50,661 nt of DNA from NCBI GenBank assembly GCA_009711295.1, contig WLST01000005.1, positions 1 through 50,661 on the forward strand, given 5' to 3'. This DNA is from Actinomycetota bacterium. GTDB taxonomy: Bacteria; Actinomycetota; Acidimicrobiia; Acidimicrobiales; Ilumatobacteraceae. The position numbers and the translations under genes were made by a program. Shown one piece after another: positions 36,804 through 44,725 of this stretch. Under the pieces are notes generated by a model. That model searched no databases and was not told the DNA's origin. It was given only the letters and a program-made list of their open reading frames with translations. The first letter of the stretch is position 1, and the number at the start of each line of letters is the position of its first letter.

Positions 36804-37513
36804 GAGTCTCGGTAAAGATTGCTTTTTGCTTAGCGGTACTTCCGTCTCTTTGGCCAGCAACGGTGCATGCCGACAACACGCCGGTTCTGAACATCGCAGA
36901 GAGCCTCATTGGGAATGCACAACAAGTAGTTGTAGTTGAAAACACAGCAAAAGAGAGATCTTCTGCAACGCTGTCTGTGTACATCAAAAGCGATCTGGGC
37001 TGGCATAAACAATTCGGTTCCATTCCAGTTCGTATTGGCAGAAATGGCTTTTCTCAACGTCATCGCGAAGGTGATGGCACCACTCCTATGGGCTCGTATG
37101 GAATACCTTTAGTTTTCGGCATAGCGCCGATCCCCGACAATGGTTTCCCGTTCATACAGATTCGTGAAAACTACTGCTGGGTCCTGCGACAAACGCAAAA
37201 AACATATAACACTCTGATGAAGGGTAGTAAGTGCGCTCAAGGCGATGAAGATCTTTATCGCATTGCAAAAGGCGGCCCGTACAGACGCAGCATTGTTCTG
37301 GACTTCAATATGAATCCTGTTGTTCGGGGTCATGGGGGCGCAATATTCATACATTCGCATTCGTACTATTCATCTGGTAAGACAAAACCAACATCTGGAT
37401 GTGTGAGCTTGACCAATGCGCATTTAGTGAAGTTGCTGCAAATTCTCGACGCCAGTCTTCAGACGCGAGTCGTTATGGGAACGAAAAGTTTCCTAAGTTC
37501 ATCAATTCGCTGA
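36800..37513 (+). CDS. L,D-transpeptidase (YkuD) family protein
   Basis: 237 residues from a TTG overlapping the SDR stop. A signal peptide (VKIAFCLAVLPSLWPATVHA, cleavage after ~residue 24) is followed by a YkuD-type catalytic region: RGHGGAIFIHSHS (His) and PTSGCVSLTN (nucleophile Cys, residue ~203). The family cross-links peptidoglycan 3-3 or anchors proteins. The usual GC(I/V)R sequence is GCVS here, a departure worth noting. The 3' end overlaps the convergent LLM gene by 41 nt. Confidence 0.75.
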   Translation: MRVSVKIAFCLAVLPSLWPATVHADNTPVLNIAESLIGNAQQVVVVENTAKERSSATLSVYIKSDLGWHKQFGSIPVRIGRNGFSQRHREGDGTTPMGSYGIPLVFGIAPIPDNGFPFIQIRENYCWVLRQTQKTYNTLMKGSKCAQGDEDLYRIAKGGPYRRSIVLDFNMNPVVRGHGGAIFIHSHSYYSSGKTKPTSGCVSLTNAHLVKLLQILDASLQTRVVMGTKSFLSSSIR

Positions 37514-38264
37514 AGTGCTGTCGCTCAGTGGTGAGAAAGATCACCCGGTCTATGCCTTGGTCGGCAAGAGGGGTTATGGCACCCTGCGTCTCTGTGTGAT
37601 CCATGCTCCAAGGCATCCATACTGAGATGTTTTCCTGAGTTCCACATTTCGTTGCCTCGTTTCGATATGCAGCAATGATGTCGGAAAGTTTTTCGTGATT
37701 CCATCGAATATTAATGGAGCAGTTCATCTGCGCCGCAAAGACGGCAAGCTGAGAACTGTTGACTCCAATGGTGATAGGCGGTTCTGTCGGGGGAGTAACG
37801 ATGAGGGGTGTCGTCTGTGCATCACGCTGCCATACAGCGCGAATTGCTTGCACCGACTCCACGAGGTAAGCGTGCCTATCGGACATTTTTCTCTGCAATT
37901 CGATACCCAGGGAATGATGCTCATCTGCAAATCGTGATGTTGGTGATGCTCCGGCTCCAAGGCCCAAAGTGAAGCGATGATTGGTCATGTATTGCAGCGA
38001 CGTAGAAGCATGAGCAAGTACGGCAGGTCGCCTGTTCACGACATTTGCTACGAGTATGCCAAGTTGGAGAGACTGTGTTTTGGCAGCAAGGGCTCCCAGC
38101 AGTACGAATGGGTCGAGCATGGCATGTTGTGCGACTTCTTGAAGCGAAGCAAAATGATCGAGTACCCACAGTGTTTGGAATGGGCCGTCGTCAATAACTT
38201 CAGCTAATTCGTATAACTCTTCATAAGGAACAAGTGACTGATTGACATGAAGATCGAAGATCAC
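37473..38264 (-). CDS. LLM-class flavin-dependent oxidoreductase
   Basis: 263 residues. The FTLGLGAGASPTSRFADEHH, VLGALAAKTQSLQLGILVAN and WVLDHFASL segments show the luciferase-like barrel. The short length suggests an F420- or FMN-using reductase; substrate unknown. The GTG at 38264 has CAGAAT 6 nt upstream, a possible -10. It is divergent from the YedK gene and convergent, with 41 nt overlap, with the L,D-transpeptidase. Confidence 0.7.
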   Translation of the reverse strand: MIFDLHVNQSLVPYEELYELAEVIDDGPFQTLWVLDHFASLQEVAQHAMLDPFVLLGALAAKTQSLQLGILVANVVNRRPAVLAHASTSLQYMTNHRFTLGLGAGASPTSRFADEHHSLGIELQRKMSDRHAYLVESVQAIRAVWQRDAQTTPLIVTPPTEPPITIGVNSSQLAVFAAQMNCSINIRWNHEKLSDIIAAYRNEATKCGTQENISVWMPWSMDHTETQGAITPLADQGIDRVIFLTTERQHFSELMNLGNFSFP

Positions 38265-38292
38265 AATTACATTCTGCCCTGAACGCGCTGTT

Positions 38293-38298
38293 TATACT
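38293..38298 (+). promoter_or_regulatory. Leaderless -10 element of the YedK/HMCES gene
   Basis: TATACT, 5 of 6 bases of the consensus, lies 6 nt before ATG 38305. It is the closest match to TATAAT among the leaderless -10 elements seen. Confidence 0.65.
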
Positions 38299-38304
38299 CG
38301 GCTT

Positions 38305-39003
38305 ATGTGCGGAAGATTGGTCATCACAAGTTCTGCCTTAGAGATTTCCGAACACTTTGGATTCTCCAATGCTGACGCACTGACTATTGAAAGAACAGCT
38401 CATTTCAATATTGCTCCCACTAGCCAATTGCTCTCTTTGAGACGTAAAGGCGAAGATACTGTTTTAGAGGAAATGCATTGGGGTATGCAGCCACTGTGGC
38501 AATCGCAGTACGAAGGTCGAGCACCTGTTATTAATGCCCGTGCGGAAACTATTACTGAAAAGCCAATGTTTAAAGATCTCACTATTAGTGGGCGTTGTGT
38601 TATCGCAGTGAATGGCTACTACGAGTGGCTTACGACGCATCATGCACAGCAAAAGATTCCTTATTTCATTTCTGCAAAAGATATGAAACTCATCAATATG
38701 TGTGCACTTTGGCATACGCGGGTGATTGGCGCGACCGCGGTCAAAGAAGTTGCCATCATTACCGTTGCTGCCAATGAGAGTCTGTCTGCAGTTCATCACC
38801 GCATGCCAGCCATTTTGGATAACGCAAAAATAGGTGATTGGTTATCGGGTTCGGCCGACCACTCGGTTCAGTTGTTGAAATCGTGGTCGGGTGACCCATT
38901 GCAATTGCGGGAAGTGTCAACCAGGGTCAATGCGGTGCGCAATAACTCCGCTGAGAACATCGTCCCGGTAGCAACCCAGGTGTTGCCTACGTTGTTCGAC
39001 TAA
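38305..39003 (+). CDS. SOS-response-associated peptidase, YedK/HMCES (SRAP) family
   Basis: 232 residues. The catalytic Cys2 (MCGRLVITS) must be exposed by removal of Met1; the active site continues with INARAETI (Asn), GYYEW (Glu) and HHRMPAIL (His). YedK/HMCES covalently crosslinks to abasic sites in single-stranded DNA, shielding them from cleavage. The leaderless start leaves Cys as residue 2, as the mechanism needs. Its stop overlaps the convergent HIT gene (CTAA). Confidence 0.92.
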   Translation: MCGRLVITSSALEISEHFGFSNADALTIERTAHFNIAPTSQLLSLRRKGEDTVLEEMHWGMQPLWQSQYEGRAPVINARAETITEKPMFKDLTISGRCVIAVNGYYEWLTTHHAQQKIPYFISAKDMKLINMCALWHTRVIGATAVKEVAIITVAANESLSAVHHRMPAILDNAKIGDWLSGSADHSVQLLKSWSGDPLQLREVSTRVNAVRNNSAENIVPVATQVLPTLFD

Positions 39004-39392
39004 AACTGCCGAGAGATCTGTTCGGCGAATTTTGCTAGTTCATCATGATCGACCGATGCTGCAGCATTGCTGAAGGAAACGTCGTGCATAGATGTGGCGG
39101 GAATGAGGTGAATGTGGCAATGAGGAACTTCGAAACCAGCAATGATGAGAGCAACTCGTTCGCAGGGAAATATTTGTTTCTGTACTTCGGCAATGCGATG
39201 AGCGGTGGTGAATAGCTTTTGGCGTGTTAACTCATCGACATTGGTCCACTCGTCTACTTCTTTAGTGGGTATTACTAAAACATGCCCTTTTGCGATGGGG
39301 TTGATCGTCATGATGGCGAAAACGTTTTCGTCTTCATACACGAAATGTCCTGGAATTTTCCTTTGGAGAATGAGACTAAATACTGAACTCAT
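39000..39392 (-). CDS. HIT family protein
   Basis: 130 residues from ATG 39392, after which MSSVFSLILQRKIPGHFVYE matches the family start; the longer upstream frame lies within the SDR gene and looks artificial. The His triad is HCHIHLIP (residue ~98), an Hx-Hx-H-xx pattern. HIT proteins hydrolyse nucleotide-linked substrates such as adenosine 5'-phosphoramidate or AppppA. The ATG overlaps the SDR stop (ATGA). Confidence 0.85.
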   Translation of the reverse strand: MSSVFSLILQRKIPGHFVYEDENVFAIMTINPIAKGHVLVIPTKEVDEWTNVDELTRQKLFTTAHRIAEVQKQIFPCERVALIIAGFEVPHCHIHLIPATSMHDVSFSNAAASVDHDELAKFAEQISRQF

Positions 39393-40222
39393 CCTGAGTA
39401 GCCGCCGGTAACGCTGAAAACCTCGCCCGTGCAATACGAAGCCTTGGGCGATGCGATGAAAGAAACCATCTCGGCTATTTCGTCGTCGGTGCCCAATCGC
39501 CCCACGCCAATTTGCGAGACGATGGCAACCTTCATGAGATCGTTCATGGGGGCCAACAAGGGCGTGTCGATGTATCCGGGGCACACTGCATTGACTCGTA
39601 CGCCTAAAGGTGCGAGTTCCTGCGATTGAGATTTAGTTAACGCAATGATGGCTGCTTTGGCTGTGGAGTAGTGAGGAGCCATGGCGGTTGGGCGAAGGCC
39701 AAGGACGGATGAAATATTGATGATGCTTCCCGAGCGTTGCGGCGTCATGAAACGTGCAGCAGCACGACAGCCATAAAAGGTGCCATAGAGATGAACCTTC
39801 AACATGTGGTCCCATTCTTCGTCTGTCATGTCTGTCATGACATTGAGGGGAGTGGTTGCGGACACGTTGTTCTCTAAGCGCAACATTTGGTTAGCGACGG
39901 CTGTGGCAAAACGCTCTTCATTGGGAATAGGAGCAATTCCTGCATTGTTGATGAACACATCTATTTTTCCGAAGTGTGAAACTGCGTGTTGTGCTAGTGC
40001 GTCGACATCACCTGATTTGGTGACGTCACATTTCAAACTGGTGCCACCTAGTGATTCAGACAATTTCTTGCTGGCTTCTTCGGCGATGTCTCCGATGACG
40101 ATGTGCGCCCCGCGACTCGCAAACAATCTGGCAAAACACGCCCCGAGGCCCGATGCTCCACCAGTAACTACTACAACTTGCCCTACGTGTTCGCCACTGG
40201 CGTTTTTTTCGCTTGCCGTCAT
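39389..40222 (-). CDS. Short-chain dehydrogenase/reductase
   Basis: 277 residues from ATG 40222. VVVTGGASGLGACFAR, INNAGIAPI, SIINISSVLGLRP and HYSTAK (the YxxxK Tyr) give a complete classical SDR with a CPGYIDTPL loop. The substrate is unknown. A TATTGT -10 lies 6 nt before the ATG, and the longer frame to 40333 enters pgsA and is rejected. It is followed by a coupled HIT gene. Confidence 0.87.
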   Translation of the reverse strand: MTASEKNASGEHVGQVVVVTGGASGLGACFARLFASRGAHIVIGDIAEEASKKLSESLGGTSLKCDVTKSGDVDALAQHAVSHFGKIDVFINNAGIAPIPNEERFATAVANQMLRLENNVSATTPLNVMTDMTDEEWDHMLKVHLYGTFYGCRAAARFMTPQRSGSIINISSVLGLRPTAMAPHYSTAKAAIIALTKSQSQELAPLGVRVNAVCPGYIDTPLLAPMNDLMKVAIVSQIGVGRLGTDDEIAEMVSFIASPKASYCTGEVFSVTGGYSG

Positions 40223-40228
40223 CTTGCA

Positions 40229-40234
40229 ACAATA
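40229..40234 (-). promoter_or_regulatory. Leaderless -10 element of the SDR-HIT operon
   Basis: TATTGT on the minus strand, exactly 6 nt before ATG 40222; only 6 bp separate it from the opposing pgsA -10. Confidence 0.6.
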
Positions 40235-40240
40235 GCGGTC

Positions 40241-40246
40241 TAGTGT
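40241..40246 (+). promoter_or_regulatory. Leaderless -10 element of pgsA
   Basis: TAGTGT, 7 nt before ATG 40254; back-to-back with the SDR promoter, so the two -10 elements compete for nearly the same DNA. Confidence 0.55.
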
Positions 40247-40253
40247 CGGGGGT

Positions 40254-40847
40254 ATGTCAGAGCTCTTCAACCGGAAAAGTGTGTTGACCGTTCCTAATTT
40301 CATCTCGCTGGTGCGCTTGTTGTGTCTCCCCATCTTTCTTTGGGCGCTCTTTGGCCGCGATTCTCAGTTGGCTGCAGCGCTCATTCTTGGGGCACTGGGA
40401 GCGACCGATTGGATAGATGGCTATATCGCTCGGCGTTTCCACCAGGTGTCTCCACTCGGTGCCATCTTGGACCCAACAGTCGACCGGCTGCTGTTCATTG
40501 TGGGTCTCGTGGCGCTCGGTATAGATGGTGCTGTGCCTTGGGTCGTAGCCGGGCTGATTTTGTTCCGCGAGGCCGGAATTGGTCTTTTGATGGTGGTGGC
40601 TACTGCGTTCGGTATGGAACGCTTTTCTGTGACCTATCTCGGAAAATGGGCGACATTCATATTGATGTTTGCCGTTCCGGCTCTCACCCTTGCGCACAGT
40701 GGCATTGTTGTAGAAGACCTATTTCTCGTCGTCGGATGGTTGCTCGTTGTCCCCGGACTCTTTTTGAGCTATCTCACTGCCTGGCGGTATCTGCCAGCGA
40801 TCGTCGAGCATCTCCGCGCCGGTAGAGCACGGAGAAGTACCATATGA
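40254..40847 (+). CDS. pgsA: CDP-alcohol phosphatidyltransferase
   Basis: 197 residues with about five membrane segments. The CDP-alcohol phosphatidyltransferase motif appears in full as DWIDGYIARRFHQVSPLGAI, then LDPTVDRLL (D-x2-D-G-x2-A-R-x8-G-x3-D-x3-D). It makes a phospholipid from CDP-diacylglycerol, perhaps phosphatidylglycerophosphate; the acceptor is not certain. The place before gcvH-garA matches mycobacterial pgsA2 (Rv1822). It overlaps gcvH by ATGA. Confidence 0.85.
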   Translation: MSELFNRKSVLTVPNFISLVRLLCLPIFLWALFGRDSQLAAALILGALGATDWIDGYIARRFHQVSPLGAILDPTVDRLLFIVGLVALGIDGAVPWVVAGLILFREAGIGLLMVVATAFGMERFSVTYLGKWATFILMFAVPALTLAHSGIVVEDLFLVVGWLLVVPGLFLSYLTAWRYLPAIVEHLRAGRARRSTI

Positions 40848-41230
40848 CCATGAACATTCCTGAAGACCTCCGCTACAGCGCCGACCATGAATGGGCCAAG
40901 TTGAGCGGGAATTGCATTCGCATTGGCATCACCGACTATGCGCAAGATGCGCTAGGCGATGTTGTTTTTGTTCAGATCCCAAAAGTTGGGGCTGTTGTTG
41001 CTTTGGGGCAAAGTTTTTCTGAAGTCGAGAGCACAAAGTCAGTTTCTGACATTTATGCACCTCTGTCGGGGAAAGTGTCACAGGTCAACGATGCCCTTGT
41101 TCAGAATCCGGAATTATTGAACTCAGATCCTTATGGTGATGGATGGATCTGTGAAATTGAACTCTCAGACCCTGCTCAATTTGAACAATTGTTAACAAGC
41201 TCTGCCTATCAAAACCTCATCGGCGGTTAG
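40844..41230 (+). CDS. gcvH: Glycine cleavage system H protein
   Basis: 128 residues. YSADHEWAKLSG, IGITDYAQDALGDVVFVQIP and the lipoylation site VESTKSVSDIYAPLSG (Lys ~66) are all conserved. The lipoyl arm shuttles the aminomethyl group between GcvP, GcvT and dihydrolipoyl dehydrogenase. It overlaps pgsA by ATGA and is followed by garA after 2 nt. The T and P proteins are at 43676 and 47840. Confidence 0.95.
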   Translation: MTMNIPEDLRYSADHEWAKLSGNCIRIGITDYAQDALGDVVFVQIPKVGAVVALGQSFSEVESTKSVSDIYAPLSGKVSQVNDALVQNPELLNSDPYGDGWICEIELSDPAQFEQLLTSSAYQNLIGG

Positions 41231-41232
41231 TA

Positions 41233-41724
41233 ATGGCATATGTGTACTGCAACCGGTGTTCACACCGCAATCCGCCCAAGGCGGCATTTTGCTCAGTGTG
41301 TGGTGCAGTGCTCGACAGCACTTCCGATCGAACAATCACCTTGACACGTGTAGACGCACTCCAAGAATCTTCATCACATAGTGACGACATTGTTTTCCAT
41401 ACAGCAGAGGTCCCTGTTGGTGGGGCAGTGCTGGTGTCGCGAACCGGAGAACAATATGGCGACCGGTTTGCCCTCGTTGCGGGTTCAACCAATATCGGGC
41501 GCCATCCGCAGTCCGACATTCCACTCGACGACATTACGGTGTCGCGCCGCCATGCCCAGGTCATCTTCCACGAAGGTAAGTACAAGGTGCGCGACGTGGG
41601 TTCGTTGAATGGAACATACGTCAATCAACAACGCGTAGACGAAGTTGTTCTTGCGCACGGCGACGAATTACAAATTGGTAAATTCCGTCTCGTATTTTTT
41701 GATAGAACTGTGGACAATGCCTGA
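41233..41724 (+). CDS. garA: FHA-domain regulator GarA-like, with zinc ribbon
   Basis: 163 residues. The C-terminal FHA domain (residues ~70-160) has GRHPQSDI, DITVSRRHAQV and DVGSLNGTYVN, almost as in mycobacterial GarA / corynebacterial OdhI, which inhibit 2-oxoglutarate dehydrogenase and act on glutamate metabolism. The N-terminus differs: a CNRC...CSVC zinc ribbon (residues ~6-26) replaces the acidic tail with the phosphorylated ETTS motif. A TITLTRVDAL stretch at ~residue 36 could carry Thr phosphosites. Context gcvH-garA-merR-DUF151-merR matches Rv1826-Rv1830. Confidence 0.88.
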   Translation: MAYVYCNRCSHRNPPKAAFCSVCGAVLDSTSDRTITLTRVDALQESSSHSDDIVFHTAEVPVGGAVLVSRTGEQYGDRFALVAGSTNIGRHPQSDIPLDDITVSRRHAQVIFHEGKYKVRDVGSLNGTYVNQQRVDEVVLAHGDELQIGKFRLVFFDRTVDNA

Positions 41725-42628
41725 GCGAAACTACAAAAGTATTGGTGAAGTGCTTGGGCTGCTTCTTGAAGAATTTCCCAATGTCACTATTTCTAAAATT
41801 CGATTTCTCGAAAGCCAAGGTCTCATTGAGCCTGAGAGAACCGCATCTGGCTATCGGAAGTTCTCCGACTCCGAAGTAGAACGCTTGAAATATATTTTAC
41901 GTGAGCAAGAAACCAATTATCTTCCATTGCGAGTTATTCGTGATCGACTCGATGAGTCGGGTGCGGTTCCACGTGATCCCACTAACCCGGTGAGCCAACT
42001 TCCTCGTTCTCTTCGCGAATCAAGCGTGACCGATGTAAGTCAAGAAGTTCCTCGAGTTCGCGTTTTGTCGGCCGTTGACAATGGAAACAATTCTTCCGCA
42101 CCCCTGAGCGATATCGACGAGACGGGCGATTTCGTCATTGTTGATCCTGAGGTTGTTGCACAAAGCGAAAGAGCACATCCCACGTCTCGCCGTCCAGCTT
42201 TGCGAGTTGCTGAGTCACCAGCTGCTGTGTCGAACCGCGACGCAATTGGCCCTATTTCGCGAGAATCGCTTATGGAATACTCCGGTTTACTTGCGAGCGA
42301 TATTGACGCATTAGAGCAATTCGGACTTTTGGTGTCGAAGCCAGTTGGTGGAGAGAGTTTCTACGAAGGTACTGCTCGTGAAGTTTCTACAATCGCTAAA
42401 GCTTTCCTTGACCTGGGCATCGAAATTAGACATTTGAAGTCGTGGCGCCTTGCCGCTGAAAAGGAAGCAACGCTCTTTGAGCAACGGCTCATGCCACTTT
42501 TGCGCCAAAGGAACCCGGCCGCCCGCGAGCAATCGCTGGAGATTCTTGACGCTCTCGTGATGAATGCGGGAAATTTGCGCCAAGTATTGGTGCGCCAAGC
42601 GATTCAGCAATTTATAGATCCGCGTTAG
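41717..42628 (+). CDS. MerR family regulator, FtsR/Rv1828-like
   Basis: 303 residues from ATG 41717, overlapping the garA end by 8 nt. N-terminal winged helix: KSIGEVLGLLLEEFPNVTIS, then KIRFLESQGLIEPERTASGY. A Ser/Pro-rich linker (~residues 88-160) leads to a helical C-terminal domain (YSGLLASDIDALEQFG). Its counterpart regulates cell division genes such as ftsZ in corynebacteria; the same role is possible here. The longer frame to 41645 is within garA. Confidence 0.85.
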   Translation: MPERNYKSIGEVLGLLLEEFPNVTISKIRFLESQGLIEPERTASGYRKFSDSEVERLKYILREQETNYLPLRVIRDRLDESGAVPRDPTNPVSQLPRSLRESSVTDVSQEVPRVRVLSAVDNGNNSSAPLSDIDETGDFVIVDPEVVAQSERAHPTSRRPALRVAESPAAVSNRDAIGPISRESLMEYSGLLASDIDALEQFGLLVSKPVGGESFYEGTAREVSTIAKAFLDLGIEIRHLKSWRLAAEKEATLFEQRLMPLLRQRNPAAREQSLEILDALVMNAGNLRQVLVRQAIQQFIDPR

Positions 42629-42649
42629 GCAGACTCGACGAGGCTCGGG

Positions 42650-42655
42650 TAATCT
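42650..42655 (+). promoter_or_regulatory. Leaderless -10 element of the DUF151 gene
   Basis: TAATCT, exactly 6 nt before ATG 42662, in a 33-nt gap after the MerR gene. Confidence 0.6.
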
Positions 42656-42661
42656 TTTCTC

Positions 42662-43159
42662 ATGCAAGAGCTGGATGTTGTAGGTGTGCGCATCGAAATG
42701 CCAACAAATGCACCAGTACTTGTTTTGCGTGAGCAAATTGAGCCACATCGCGTCATGACTTTGTACATCGGCGGCCCTGAAGCTTCTGCAATTCATTCTG
42801 CTTTAGAAGGAATTGAGCCCCCGCGTCCGCTGACCCATGATCTGTGCATTGCCATTATCGAGAATTTTGGGAGCGACATTGAAAAGGTCGTCATCACCGA
42901 AGTCAAAAACGAAACGTATTATGCCGAAATCCACTTCGTGTCGCGTAGGGAAGTGGAGCCAGTATCGGCGAGGCCTTCCGACGCGGTAGCGCTGGCTTTG
43001 CGGGTGAATTGCCCTATTTACGTCTCTGACGACTTGTTGGAGTTAGTAGGGAAGATCGTTGGGCAAGACGTGGCTGTAGAACAGGACAACGAAAACGAGA
43101 TCATTGATGAATTCAAGGATTTCATTGAAAATGTAAGCCCCGAGGACTTCTTCGACTGA
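42662..43159 (+). CDS. Bifunctional nuclease family protein (DUF151)
   Basis: 165 residues. YIGGPEASAIHSALEGIEPP, RPLTHDLCIAIIENFG and RPSDAVALALRVNCPIYVSD are diagnostic of the DUF151/bifunctional nuclease family. Plant and bacterial relatives are reported to have nuclease activity, but the cellular role is unclear. The acidic C-terminus ends FIENVSPEDFFD. The place between the two MerR genes is conserved (Rv1829). Confidence 0.88.
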   Translation: MQELDVVGVRIEMPTNAPVLVLREQIEPHRVMTLYIGGPEASAIHSALEGIEPPRPLTHDLCIAIIENFGSDIEKVVITEVKNETYYAEIHFVSRREVEPVSARPSDAVALALRVNCPIYVSDDLLELVGKIVGQDVAVEQDNENEIIDEFKDFIENVSPEDFFD

Positions 43160-43185
43160 CTGTTGTTGCATGCAGCAAGAGATCG

Positions 43186-43191
43186 TAGGCT
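43186..43191 (+). promoter_or_regulatory. Possible -10 element of the second MerR gene
   Basis: TAGGCT, 8 nt before ATG 43200, in a 40-nt gap. Confidence 0.45.
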
Positions 43192-43199
43192 AAGGGTCT

Positions 43200-43661
43200 A
43201 TGGCAGGCTTCAGCGGTACTAAAGCAGCTCACATTGTGGGCATTTCATACCGCCAACTCGACTACTGGGCACGCACGAACTTGGTCATTCCTTCACTCAC
43301 TGCAGCAACGGGTAGTGGTACGCGACGTGAATATTCCTACGGCGATCTGCTTGAACTCAAAGTCATCAAAAATCTCTTAGATGCAGGAATCAAGTTGGAG
43401 TCCGTGCGCGAAGTCTTTCGATACATGCGCAACAATTTGAATACCGACGTCGCTTCAGCTCATGTCGTCATCAGCGGCTCATCGGTCGTGTTCTGTGATG
43501 GCGAGAATCTCATCGACGTACTGCGTAACGGACAAGGCGTGCTCAATGTTCTCCCATTGTCGGGTGTCAAAGACTCCATCGACGCAGAGATTAAATCAAT
43601 GGGTTGGCAAGTCATCGATGACGTTGCGAGTCCTGTTGCTGCTCGTGTAGTTGGACTCTAG
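43200..43661 (+). CDS. MerR family regulator, Rv1830-like
   Basis: 153 residues. The HTH segment AHIVGISYRQLDYWARTNLV (residues ~10-29) and YSYGDLLELKVIKNLLDAG fit the MerR fold; a short C-terminal domain follows (VVISGSSVVFCDG). No effector-binding cysteines are seen. Gene order after DUF151 matches Rv1830. It is separated by 14 nt from gcvT. Confidence 0.85.
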   Translation: MAGFSGTKAAHIVGISYRQLDYWARTNLVIPSLTAATGSGTRREYSYGDLLELKVIKNLLDAGIKLESVREVFRYMRNNLNTDVASAHVVISGSSVVFCDGENLIDVLRNGQGVLNVLPLSGVKDSIDAEIKSMGWQVIDDVASPVAARVVGL

Positions 43662-43675
43662 AAGTCTGTTTTTTC

Positions 43676-44725
43676 GTGCGTACCACTGCACTGAACGCAG
43701 CGCATCGTGCTCTTGGAGCAAAACTGGTTGAATTCGGCGGGTGGGAGATGCCCATTTCGTATCCAACCGGAACCATCGCAGAGCATCTTGCATGTCGTCA
43801 GTCTGCAGTGGTATTCGATGTATCTCATTTAGGCACTGTTCGTGTTGAAGGTCCTTTGGCTTTTGAATTACTGCAAAAAGTGTTGTCAAATGATTTAAGA
43901 AAGATCGCCCCGGGTAAAACTCAATACACGCATCTACTCGACCCAGTGACCGCCGATGTGCTCGACGACATCATTGTCTGGTGGGTCGCCGAAGACATTT
44001 TCGATGTAATGCCAAATGCTTCCAATACAGATCGCGTTGTGCAGTACCTAGGCGGGGTCGACACCACCCAGAGTCGTTGTGTCATTGCGCTTCAAGGGCC
44101 TCAGGCGCGTCACATGATGAGCACTATTTCTGTTGAAGCGAGTGAAGTATCGCGCAACCATGTGCAGGCCATCAATGTGATGGGCAGCGCTTGTGTTGTT
44201 GCTGGCACTGGTTACACCGGAGAAGATGGTCTTGAACTTGCAGTTCCTCTTTCAGGTGCCGCAGAACTTTGGCAACGACTCATCAATAATGGAGTACTTC
44301 CCGCGGGCCTAGGAGCACGCGACACGCTTCGCCTGGAAGCTGGGCTCCCGTTGCATGGTCATGAACTTGGCGGAGGGATCACGTCATTACAGGCCAATTT
44401 GGGTTGGGTGCTTGGTCTCAATAAAGATCAATTTCAGGGCAAAGAAGCGGTGTTACGCGAAAAGGCATCTGGTGTGACGAAGAAACTCGTAGGTTTATCT
44501 ACTGAAGGTCGCCGCCCGCCACGCGAGGGCAGTTCCATTTTAAGAAATGGAAGTGTTATTGGGTCGGTCACCAGCGGTAACTTCTCTCCGGTGCTTGAAC
44601 ATGGCATAGCGCTTGGTTTTGTTGATCCCAATACCGAGTTGGGCGACGAAGTATCTATTGATGTCCGTGGAACTGAACTCCCTGGACGCGTAGTGCCATA
44701 CCCGTTCTATAAAAAATCTGTTTAG
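43676..44725 (+). CDS. gcvT: Aminomethyltransferase (glycine cleavage T protein)
   Basis: 349 residues. EFGGWEMPISYPTGTIAEHL, VFDVSHLGTVRVEG, GLGARDTLRLEAGLPLHGHE and a C-terminal barrel with TSGNFSPVLEHGIALGFVD are typical. It transfers the one-carbon unit from lipoyl-GcvH to tetrahydrofolate and releases ammonia. The usual DxSHxG aspartate is kept. It ends overlapping a small convergent ORF (TTAG). Confidence 0.92.
   Translation: MRTTALNAAHRALGAKLVEFGGWEMPISYPTGTIAEHLACRQSAVVFDVSHLGTVRVEGPLAFELLQKVLSNDLRKIAPGKTQYTHLLDPVTADVLDDIIVWWVAEDIFDVMPNASNTDRVVQYLGGVDTTQSRCVIALQGPQARHMMSTISVEASEVSRNHVQAINVMGSACVVAGTGYTGEDGLELAVPLSGAAELWQRLINNGVLPAGLGARDTLRLEAGLPLHGHELGGGITSLQANLGWVLGLNKDQFQGKEAVLREKASGVTKKLVGLSTEGRRPPREGSSILRNGSVIGSVTSGNFSPVLEHGIALGFVDPNTELGDEVSIDVRGTELPGRVVPYPFYKKSV

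Noticed and set aside
39392-39584. N-terminal extension of the HIT protein
   Set aside because: The extra 64 residues are Arg/His-rich out-of-frame sequence within the SDR gene; the family start is the ATG at 39392, coupled by ATGA.
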